A stretch of 17,856 bases of DNA. Origin: Candidatus Shapirobacteria bacterium. Its GTDB lineage: Bacteria > Patescibacteriota > Microgenomatia > VGLL01. The notes under the pieces are model-generated. The model was not told the origin of the DNA, did not search any database, and saw only the letters and a program-made list of their open reading frames with translations. Every line of letters starts with the position of its first letter. The stretch's first letter is position 1. A program made the translations under genes and the position numbers. The stretch is from assembly GCA_016866735.1 (NCBI GenBank), contig VGLL01000010.1, positions 1-17,856 of the forward strand, in the 5' to 3' direction. Shown in pieces: positions 1 through 5,893 of the stretch.

Positions 1-106
1 TTGTTTTCGTCAAATCTCTTTTGACCCCATTTTGGGCTTGAACTTGGTCAAAAATTTGCGTGGCCGTATGCGCGCGGACACACAATTTTTGCCAATGTCC
101 TTGTCA

Positions 107-193
107 GTGCTGTGGTACGAAAAAATTCGAACCGCATATTTCGAGTCGTATTAGCTCGCCCCTGCGGGGCTCGCTTCTCGCTCCGGCTCGGCC
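107..193 (+). repeat. Left arm of an 87-bp perfect inverted repeat
   Basis: This segment is the exact reverse complement of 2330-2416 over 87 bp. Similarity continues with a few mismatches on the inner side to about 218 here and about 2308 in the other copy. On the outer side both copies are followed by the same 7-mer (TCCTTGT read toward the repeat) with a 2-nt offset. Inside is a GCCCC/GGGGC stem (158-162/166-170). The pair encloses the 588-aa gene and its flanks. No transposase lies between the arms. It could be a dispersed genomic repeat or the ends of a mobile or invertible cassette. Confidence 0.9.
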
Positions 194-262
194 AAAGGCC
201 TTCGCCTTCCGCAAGTGCTGGCTCGAAATCTGCTTTTATGTTTTCAAAATGCAAAAATTTTT

Positions 263-281
263 CGACAGCGATTAGCTGTCG
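263..281. terminator. Stem-loop downstream of the 588-aa gene
   Basis: CGACAGC (263-269) and GCTGTCG (275-281) form a perfect 7-bp stem with a 5-nt loop, about 50 nt beyond the stop of the minus-strand gene. On the minus strand the stem is followed by five A and then five T, so it is not a classical U-tract terminator. A role in 3'-end formation is only plausible. Confidence 0.35.
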
Positions 282-331
282 CGCGTCCTAATTTAAATTT
301 ACTCTGTGAAGTTAAAAGTTCAATAGTTATA

Positions 332-2098
332 TTATTCTTCCCGTGAGTTAAACGCACCTGATGCATATATTACTCTACGGGTTTTGGCATTAACTTCAGG
401 TAAAACATACCAAGTTGGATCAAATTTTCTCCAATCGAACTCACCCCTAATCTCTGTACTATCATCATCTGTGCCACCTAATTTTTTTGCGTTATCAACT
501 GCAACAAAATGTCCCTTTGTTAGCCAATCATAAGACGAACCATTATGTGCACTTGGCCAGTTTCCACCGCCCGTAGCTTTATATCCCATTTTTTCGACTG
601 TTTGACTAACTACCAACGAACTTAGATTACTAAAAATATCTCCCTCAATGTCTTTTGATATATATTCTGAAAGTGTTTGAAGCATCTGTTCAAAGTCCTC
701 CGCCTTTCCCTTAAATGCTTGTGAAATTCCAAGATCGTTTAGTATTTCTGTAACTCTATCGGCAATTAATATGTTTTCAGAAACTTTAATTTTTTGATCA
801 AACAACTCAGTATCATTCCATGAAGAGACATGATATCTAATGATTTCCAAAAAACTCTTTCCCTTTCTTTCTTCCGGGTAACGTTCATTAGGAAAATATT
901 TTTCAATAAGCAATTGAGATATTTTTTCAACATCCCAATTAGAATCAATAAATGCTTTTAAATTCTCGTCTTCAGAATAATTAGGAAAAAGTATAGATTT
1001 AAAACTACTTAACAAATCGATATTTGATCCAGTCACTTTTTCGGTATTTAATAAGTCATCCATAGTATAACCTTCACCTTTGAAAGTAGATGTTTTTTCA
1101 CCAATGACATAAAGCGTGTTAAATGGCATTTTTCCTGGTTCTACTAATATGCTATTTGGAAATTTTAATGTTTCGCCGGGGTTTAATACCCACCAAGTAT
1201 CCCATTCTTGATCAGATTCTGGCAAACCACTCTCCTGGACTACATCTTTCATAGGACTAATGAGCACATATGGTGCTGTATCCCATTTTCCCATCATATG
1301 GCTCACTACTTTGTGGTTTAAGGAGACATGAACAGTGTTTCTGACATACTCCCAGTTTGTTGCATCTCCAGTTGTTTTGACCTCATAACCGTTTTCTACT
1401 ACGTTTGGTTTAAACTTAGTGGCATGGACACAAACTTGTTTCTCAATGTCCATAGGTTTACCTTTTTCCTCTGTAATTTCTCTTAATGCATCTAAATCTC
1501 GCATTTGTTCTAATTTGGAATTTATATAATTACCTGCTTCTTCACTACCTAAAATTGAAAGTGCAACAATAGCTTCTGCATCGCCACTTGCTAGTTTTTG
1601 GCTCCATTCTTTTTCGTTATCTGTAACACAATTAACAGCCATGAGTTTGTCCATTAAATCAAGTGCGCGACCAGAATAAATTCCAGACTTAACCTCCTCT
1701 AGTATTCTTATTAAATGTGGATCAGTTGCACCCAATTCTAATGCTAGTGAAATTACACCCTGAATATCTTTCGTTGCTAAATAAAGAGTTGGTAAATCTT
1801 CTGCACTTTCATCGGTTTTAATAATTTTATCTCTGTAAGACTGATAGCTGTCAGAACTAACATGTACGGGATCGGATCCCAATAAAACTACTTTAGATTT
1901 ATTAACTGTTCCAAATTCTGGCAATTCCTCCTTTCCTCTAAAAGAGAAGGAGTATCCTTTGTAGTTGTATATTCGTCTTTTAAATCCTGCATTATCTATT
2001 TCGTTTCTTGGAGCTAAAAGATTTTCAGTTATTCCGGATCGTTCTGGAAATCTATCTATAAATACTTCAACTTCTGTAGTTTCTGCTTGTATTGCCAT
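332..2098 (-). CDS. Uncharacterised 588-aa protein with a possible ADP-ribosyltransferase-like core
   Basis: I do not recognise a named family for this soluble protein of 588 residues; it has no signal peptide or membrane segments. Residues 222-320 are the most distinctive part: VCVHATKF (H225, T227), RNTVHVSLNH (R253, H257, S259), a hydrophobic strand PYVLISP, then DTWWVL and a Pro/Gly-rich end. The order H-x-T, then R-x2-VHxS, then a hydrophobic strand, then an aromatic segment resembles the ART fold of KptA/Tpt1 and DarT. This is inference from motif order, not a detected homology. The C-terminal 80 residues (GGGNW ... Y-A-S-G-A-F) look like a second conserved module. The gene is AT-rich compared with rarA and lies inside an 87-bp inverted repeat. 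A TAGAAT box ends 5 nt before the ATG, and an AAGG lies 11 nt before it. It appears to be transcribed alone. Confidence 0.85.
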   Translation of the reverse strand: MAIQAETTEVEVFIDRFPERSGITENLLAPRNEIDNAGFKRRIYNYKGYSFSFRGKEELPEFGTVNKSKVVLLGSDPVHVSSDSYQSYRDKIIKTDESAEDLPTLYLATKDIQGVISLALELGATDPHLIRILEEVKSGIYSGRALDLMDKLMAVNCVTDNEKEWSQKLASGDAEAIVALSILGSEEAGNYINSKLEQMRDLDALREITEEKGKPMDIEKQVCVHATKFKPNVVENGYEVKTTGDATNWEYVRNTVHVSLNHKVVSHMMGKWDTAPYVLISPMKDVVQESGLPESDQEWDTWWVLNPGETLKFPNSILVEPGKMPFNTLYVIGEKTSTFKGEGYTMDDLLNTEKVTGSNIDLLSSFKSILFPNYSEDENLKAFIDSNWDVEKISQLLIEKYFPNERYPEERKGKSFLEIIRYHVSSWNDTELFDQKIKVSENILIADRVTEILNDLGISQAFKGKAEDFEQMLQTLSEYISKDIEGDIFSNLSSLVVSQTVEKMGYKATGGGNWPSAHNGSSYDWLTKGHFVAVDNAKKLGGTDDDSTEIRGEFDWRKFDPTWYVLPEVNAKTRRVIYASGAFNSREE

Positions 2099-2329
2099 AA
2101 TTCATTCTACCTTATTTTGCATGGTAATTTATAGATATGCTGGCTTTTCAGCCGAGCACAAGCGAAGCTCTACACCTGTAGCTTTGGTGTATCTTGTGCG
2201 AGGCATGAAAGGGCTTATAGCCCTTTGCCATGTTTTCTTTGTGTTAGAATAACACTGCAAAGCAGTGAAATTTGGCTCGCAAGCCAAATTTAAAATCGCG
2301 TCTTTGAAACAAGCGGAGGCGAGGCCGAA
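2099..2329. other. Hairpin-rich intergenic region upstream of the 588-aa gene
   Basis: No gene is supported here. At least five stem-loops lie in tandem. (1) GGCT/AGCC at 2142-2153. (2) GCACAAG (2156-2162) / CTTGTGC (2193-2199), enclosing ACACC/GGTGT. (3) AAAGGGCT (2208-2215) / AGCCCTTT (2219-2226). (4) CACTGC (2253-2258) / GCAGTG (2262-2267). (5) a perfect 10-bp stem AAATTTGGCT (2268-2277) / AGCCAAATTT (2282-2291). Perfect stems with 3-4 nt loops suggest a structured RNA, a terminator array or the end of a mobile element. I cannot match it to a known RNA family. Confidence 0.6.
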
Positions 2330-2416
2330 GGCCGAGCCGGAGCGAGAAGCGAGCCCCGCAGGGGCGAGCTAATACGACTCGAAATATGCGGTTCGAATTT
2401 TTTCGTACCACAGCAC
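2330..2416 (-). repeat. Right arm of the 87-bp perfect inverted repeat
   Basis: This is the exact reverse complement of 107-193. With the left arm it brackets a segment of about 2.1 kb containing the 588-aa gene and the hairpin array. The perfect identity implies recent duplication or ongoing gene conversion between the arms. Confidence 0.9.
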
Positions 2417-2558
2417 ACAAGGAGATCAGAAGGGTATGCGCGGGCCGCGGATGGCCGCGCGGAGAACGCATCATGTGGAGGAATCGGGCAAAAAAGTTTA
2501 TCGCAATTATTTTTCCTGCGCATAAATTGCCCGGCTTCGCTGCCATATTCAGCAAATA
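2417..2558. other. Structured gene-free DNA between the repeat and the SDR gene
   Basis: GC-rich at first, with ATGCG (2437-2441) and CGCAT (2467-2471) around GGCC-rich complementary blocks. A longer inverted repeat follows: CGGGCAA (2485-2491) and TTGCCCG (2527-2533), with TTTAT/ATAAA continuing the pairing. No coding frame is credible. Its function is unknown. Confidence 0.5.
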
Positions 2559-2569
2559 TTGACCCGTCT

Positions 2570-2578
2570 TGATATACT
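2570..2578 (+). promoter_or_regulatory. Extended -10 promoter of the SDR gene
   Basis: TGATATACT matches the extended -10 pattern TGnTAnnnT. The ATG follows 12 nt after the box, so transcription would start about 5 nt before the start codon. No good -35 and no Shine-Dalgarno are visible. Confidence 0.5.
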
Positions 2579-2590
2579 TTCTTAAGAATC

Positions 2591-3283
2591 ATGGCAAAAG
2601 AAAATGAACATAATACTATTCTGATCTTTGGAGGAAGTTCTGGACTGGGTTTGGAACTGGGAAAATTGCTAGCAACAAGAGACAACACTGTTTATGTGAC
2701 AGGCAGGAGGGAACCAAAAGACCAACCACTGAGGTTTGTTTATCTCGATGTAGATCAATACACCGATCAATTAAGCGAGAAAATAGATAAAGCTTTGTCA
2801 AACATACAAGGATCGCTCGACTTGCTGGTACTTGCAGCCGGATTTTATCAGGAAGGCACTATAAGCCAACTATCCGATGCGGATATTAGAAAAATGATTA
2901 ACGTAGGATTGACTGCGCCTATTGTTATCCTAAATAAAGTTTTAAACCGCCAGGAAAGATTGCCAGGAGTTATTGCGATAACCTCAACTTCGCAGTGGAC
3001 GCCAAGAACATACGAACCAGTTTACACGGCCGTGAAAGCTGGCTTGGGAATGCTTGCTAATTCGGTATCACTTGATCCTCAGGTTGGAAAAGTTTTAGTT
3101 GCCGGACCAGCAGGAATGAAAACCAACTTTTGGCTTAACACAGAAAAAGATACAACCACAATGTTGGACCCAAGGTGGGTTGCAGAGCGAATTATTGAAT
3201 TATATTCTGATGGCGCGTTTAAGTATAAATATGCGAGAATTCTACGAGAACCTCCTCGAGTTGAGATGGTTGAAGAAAGATAG
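2591..3283 (+). CDS. Short-chain dehydrogenase/reductase (SDR)
   Basis: A 230-residue classical SDR-fold NAD(P)-dependent oxidoreductase. The nucleotide-binding loop GGSSGLG is at residues 14-20, the LVLAAG strand (the NNAG equivalent) at 79-84, and INVG supplies N104. The catalytic serine lies in ITSTSQ (about 132-134), with Y145 and K149 in the YTAVK motif. The length is near the usual 240-250. The substrate cannot be read from the sequence. The ATG at 2591 is the natural start because the Rossmann loop follows within 15 residues. There is no ribosome-binding site, and the start lies just after an extended -10 box. It converges with the next gene, with only 3 nt between stop codons. Confidence 0.93.
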   Translation: MAKENEHNTILIFGGSSGLGLELGKLLATRDNTVYVTGRREPKDQPLRFVYLDVDQYTDQLSEKIDKALSNIQGSLDLLVLAAGFYQEGTISQLSDADIRKMINVGLTAPIVILNKVLNRQERLPGVIAITSTSQWTPRTYEPVYTAVKAGLGMLANSVSLDPQVGKVLVAGPAGMKTNFWLNTEKDTTTMLDPRWVAERIIELYSDGAFKYKYARILREPPRVEMVEER

Positions 3284-3286
3284 AAC

Positions 3287-4030
3287 TTAAGATGAAAGTT
3301 CTTTAATGAATTTTTCCCAATTTTGGCCCTTAGTTTTCACCTCTTGTTTTGTTCTTTCCGGGTAGAGCCGGAAAACGTCATAATAAGAAGTAAAATCAAA
3401 AATCTGGGGGTGCCCATTCTCAAGCATCAAATTCCAAATGTTCCATAATCTCTTGCCACCAACAGACTTTTCATATAGATTCATGTCAGGCATCCATTCC
3501 CAAGTACTTAACATTTTTAACAATCCCTTTCCCAATTTCGCTAAATCTCTTCTTAAAATTTGCGGTAATTCTTTAGCGACAATGGAATGACATTGTTTTG
3601 AATTTAACTTTTTTTGGAAGATGATGTTTATCAAATTACCGTCGAATTTTTTTCTTTGAAAGGAGCTTTCTACAACAAAATCCCTCAGGAATTTTTTACA
3701 TACATTGTGGGCCAGGTTCGTATTCTTGAAATAATCTTTATTGTTAACTTCCGGAAAAATTCCTGCTGGCACCTTGATTACCTCAGTTTTATTAAATTCA
3801 TAAACTGCCCATTCCCAACCATATCCTAAGAGTTTCGAACCTTTAAAGTATTTAAGATGTATTGAAGGGGACCCTGAGCCGTCAGCGATTTTTTTGATTG
3901 ATTTCCAGAGCTTTTCCTCCTCCCTTATTAAATCGCCTAGACTTAGTTTTTTATCAATTGAATCTTGCATTCTCCACTTGTTCTTCTTAATTGAGGCCAT
4001 TTGTGTTGGATATGTAATTAGATTGTACAT
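3287..4030 (-). CDS. Divergent protein-kinase-like / phosphotransferase-fold protein
   Basis: A 247-residue protein with traces of the kinase fold. A glycine-rich loop lies around LGYGWEWAVYEF (68-79), followed by VIKVP with a candidate beta-3 lysine at K86. A catalytic-loop remnant PDMN (181-184) and a metal-binding-like QIFDFT (209-214, DFT instead of DFG) follow. The lobes are short and the canonical HRD is missing, so it may be a small-molecule kinase, an atypical kinase or a pseudokinase. No signal peptide or membrane segment is visible. It has its own promoter, with a TATAAT box 6 nt before the ATG and no Shine-Dalgarno, so the mRNA is probably leaderless. The function is otherwise unknown. 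Confidence 0.8.
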   Translation of the reverse strand: MYNLITYPTQMASIKKNKWRMQDSIDKKLSLGDLIREEEKLWKSIKKIADGSGSPSIHLKYFKGSKLLGYGWEWAVYEFNKTEVIKVPAGIFPEVNNKDYFKNTNLAHNVCKKFLRDFVVESSFQRKKFDGNLINIIFQKKLNSKQCHSIVAKELPQILRRDLAKLGKGLLKMLSTWEWMPDMNLYEKSVGGKRLWNIWNLMLENGHPQIFDFTSYYDVFRLYPERTKQEVKTKGQNWEKFIKELSS

Positions 4031-4036
4031 GTAATT

Positions 4037-4045
4037 ATTATATCA
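4037..4045 (-). promoter_or_regulatory. Extended -10 promoter giving a leaderless mRNA
   Basis: On the minus strand the sequence reads TGATATAAT, a perfect extended -10. It ends 6 nt before the ATG at 4030, so the expected transcription start falls on the start codon. A matching -35 is not evident, as is common for extended -10 promoters. Confidence 0.65.
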
Positions 4046-4120
4046 ACTTTAGTGCTTTCCGCTTGAATAGTAGCTATCATATTGTTATATTCTAAGTAGT
4101 AATTTTTATGGAATTTTTGC

Positions 4121-4248
4121 GTCATTGTTTTGTCGTCGATGGCGGACCTTCGAGCCGAATTTTTTCGAGGCCGTCAGGCTGAGCCAGGAATGGCGCAGCG
4201 ATTGGATGGCAGCAATCGCCGCACCCCTGGAAAACTTTCGAATTTGAA
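4121..4248. other. Short GC-richer intergenic block with inverted repeat
   Basis: It holds GAATTTTTTCG (about 4156-4166), an 11-nt element also present in both arms of the 87-bp repeat, and a GCGATT/AATCGC stem around 4198-4220. No coding frame is credible. It may be a decayed member of the same repeat family. Confidence 0.35.
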
Positions 4249-4267
4249 TATATAAAAAACGCATAGG

Positions 4268-5419
4268 ATGAAAAACGAAGTCTTGCCTCCCCTGGCGGAA
4301 AGAATTAGACCACATTCCCTTGAAGAATTTGCCGGACAAAAACATTTAGTGGGGCCGAACGGAATTCTAAGAAAACTTATTGAAAATGACCAACTCGTTT
4401 CTTTGATTCTTTGGGGTCCGCCGGGTTGCGGGAAGACCACCCTCGCCAAGATTATTGCCAATAACACCAAATCCTGCCTATTTCATTTTTCCGCTGTGAC
4501 GGCCAGTTTAGATGATTTTCGCAAAGTAGTGGCGGAGGCCAAGGAGCGACTCTCGGCCTATGGCCAGAAAACGATTCTCTTCATGGACGAAATTCACCGG
4601 TTAAATAAGGCCCAACAAGACGCCTTTTTACCACACGTGGAAGACGGAACGATAATTCTAATCGGCGCCACTACCGAGAATCCCTCTTTTGAAGTAATCG
4701 GCCCACTACTTTCGCGCTCCCGAGTATTAGTGTTAAATCAGTTAGCGCATGATGACTTGCAAAAGATAATTGAGCGAGGAGAAAAAGAGCTAAAAGTTAG
4801 GATTAATAGTAAGGCCAGGGAGTTTTTAATCGAATCCTGTAACGGGGATGCAAGAATTGCCCTTAATGCCATAGAAATAGCGGCAAGTTTAGCGGGGGGC
4901 AAACGTAGCTTAGGTATAGGAAAAATCGAAGATGCGCTCCAGCGCAAATCTCTTACCTTTGACCGCAATGGCGAGGAACATTACAATACCATTAGCGCTT
5001 TCATTAAAAGCATGCGCGCCTCAAATGTTGATGCCGCCTTATATTATCTAGCACGCATGGTTGAAGCAGGAGAAGACCCGCTTTTTATCGCCAGGCGTAT
5101 GGTTGTTTTTGCTAGCGAAGACATAGGCATGGCTCAGCCAACTGCGTTAGTCGTTGCCAATGAAGTATTTCAGGCCTGCCATGAAATTGGTTTTCCAGAA
5201 TGCCAGGAGAACCTGGCCCATGGCGCAGTTTATCTGGCACTAGCCAGAAAGGATCGTTCGGCCGTTGATGCCTATTTTGAGGCCCTAAAAGATGTGAAGA
5301 AATACGGAAATCTTTCGATTCCCCTTAAGATCCTTAATGCCCCTACAAAATTTTTGAATACAAAAGACCTCTTACCCGAAAAGCTAAGGGGCAAGAGATA
5401 CTATCACGGAAAAGAATAA
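4268..5419 (+). CDS. rarA: Replication-associated recombination protein A (RarA/MgsA AAA+ ATPase)
   Basis: A 383-residue clamp-loader-like AAA+ ATPase acting at stalled replication forks. The N-terminal segment LAERIRPHSLEEFAGQKHL is typical of RarA/RuvB-type proteins. Walker A is GPPGCGKTT (50-58), Walker B is LFMDEIH (about 104-110), and sensor 1 is GATTENPSFEV. The C-terminal MgsA-type tetramerisation region (RMVVFASEDIGMAQPTAL, then KYGNLSIPLKILNAPT) is complete. It is shorter than the E. coli protein (447 aa), mostly at the ends. It stands alone, followed by a tRNA cluster with its own promoter. An AT-rich TATATAA stretch lies 11-13 nt before the ATG and there is no clear Shine-Dalgarno. 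Confidence 0.95.
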   Translation: MKNEVLPPLAERIRPHSLEEFAGQKHLVGPNGILRKLIENDQLVSLILWGPPGCGKTTLAKIIANNTKSCLFHFSAVTASLDDFRKVVAEAKERLSAYGQKTILFMDEIHRLNKAQQDAFLPHVEDGTIILIGATTENPSFEVIGPLLSRSRVLVLNQLAHDDLQKIIERGEKELKVRINSKAREFLIESCNGDARIALNAIEIAASLAGGKRSLGIGKIEDALQRKSLTFDRNGEEHYNTISAFIKSMRASNVDAALYYLARMVEAGEDPLFIARRMVVFASEDIGMAQPTALVVANEVFQACHEIGFPECQENLAHGAVYLALARKDRSAVDAYFEALKDVKKYGNLSIPLKILNAPTKFLNTKDLLPEKLRGKRYYHGKE

Positions 5420-5424
5420 TGCTC

Positions 5425-5454
5425 TTGTTTTTCCCCGAATAACTTTGTTAAAAT
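5425..5454 (+). promoter_or_regulatory. Promoter of the Val-Phe-Gly tRNA cluster
   Basis: TTGTTT (5425-5430), an 18-nt spacer and TAAAAT (5449-5454) with an upstream TG (5446-5447), i.e. an extended -10. Transcription would start about 20 nt before tRNA-Val. Confidence 0.6.
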
Positions 5455-5481
5455 ATAGTCGCCTAGAAGCGAGGCCAGAGC

Positions 5482-5553
5482 GACCGCTTGGCTCAACGGC
5501 AGAGCGCTTCGTTTACATCGAAGAGGTTGGTGGTTCAAATCCACCAGCGGTCA
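5482..5553 (+). tRNA. tRNA-Val (anticodon TAC)
   Basis: The acceptor GACCGCT pairs with AGCGGTC, with discriminator A. The anticodon arm is CTTCG / CGAAG with loop TTTACAT, giving TAC. The T arm is GGTGG / CCACC with loop TTCAAAT. The 3' CCA is not encoded (CCC follows). Confidence 0.95.
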
Positions 5554-5587
5554 CCCATTCGTCGCTTTGCTTTTCGTGAGTCGAAGG

Positions 5588-5663
5588 GCCGAGATAGTCA
5601 AGGTAGTCAAGACACGAGTCTGAAAAACTTGGGATGCGTGTGCAACTCACGCTCTCGGCACCA
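5588..5663 (+). tRNA. tRNA-Phe (anticodon GAA), unusual T-loop
   Basis: The 76-nt cloverleaf has acceptor GCCGAGA / TCTCGGC and discriminator A. The anticodon stem CGAGT/ACTTG (one G-U) has loop CTGAAAA, giving GAA. The T stem is GCGTG/CACGC, but its loop is TGCAACT, so the usual T55 is G. The D stem is short (GTC/GAC). It is the only tRNA gene in the window with an encoded CCA (5661-5663). It lies in a cluster with tRNA-Val and tRNA-Gly. The regular length and pairing argue for a real gene, but the T-loop change leaves some doubt. Confidence 0.8.
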
Positions 5664-5736
5664 TCCTGCGCTGAAGCTTCGGATGGCAAGCCCAACTAAA
5701 AGCGGGCCTGCCCGCCGAAGTTACACAGTAACGTAG

Positions 5737-5808
5737 GCGGGTGTGGTGTACCGGTAACACGGCTCCTTGCCAAGGAGCAGACAGAGGGTCCGATTCCCTT
5801 CACCCGCT
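5737..5808 (+). tRNA. tRNA-Gly (anticodon GCC)
   Basis: Acceptor GCGGGTG / CACCCGC with discriminator T. The anticodon arm is GCTCC / GGAGC with loop TTGCCAA, giving GCC. The T loop is TCCGATT. CCA is not encoded. The last three bases are also part of the downstream stem-loop. Confidence 0.95.
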
Positions 5809-5882
5809 CAAGTCGCCCGAGGCGAACTTGAGCGAGGCTCGCTCCGCCCTAAGGCGGGCGGCCCGCTCATCGCTAATGAGCG
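5806..5882. terminator. Stem-loop cluster between tRNA-Gly and the copA 3' end
   Basis: GCTCAAGT-CGCC (5806-5817) pairs with GGCG-A-ACTTGAGC (5821-5833), a 12-bp stem with one bulge that begins inside the tRNA 3' end. A second perfect stem is CGCTCAT (5864-5870) / ATGAGCG (5876-5882), and CCGCC/GGCGG lies between them. No long T-tract follows. The position between convergent transcription units suggests termination or 3'-end processing in both directions. Confidence 0.55.
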
Positions 5883-5893
5883 CAGTCTTCTGT

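Larger units (their letters stand above)
1..331. other. Gene-free accessory stretch with inverted repeats
   Basis: No convincing gene is visible: the short open frames here are low-complexity and lie across the repeat. The stretch holds an inverted repeat TTTTGACC (19-26) / GGTCAAAA (46-53), one arm of a large inverted repeat (107-193), and a stem-loop at 263-281. GC-rich repeat DNA sits inside AT-rich flanks. Confidence 0.6.

Noticed and set aside
48..275. Frames of about 70 codons on both strands over the left repeat arm
   Set aside because: They translate the same GC-rich repeat; the peptides share segments with those at the right arm because of the repeat, not because of a gene.
2559..2564. 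TTGACC as a -35 box for the SDR gene
   Set aside because: It lies only 8 nt from the TATACT box, far too close for a sigma70-type pair.
2244..2688. Two minus-strand frames of 103 and 132 codons over the right repeat arm
   Set aside because: They are composed of repeat and structured DNA or run antisense into the SDR gene. They are rich in Arg, Pro and Ser and have no recognisable domain.
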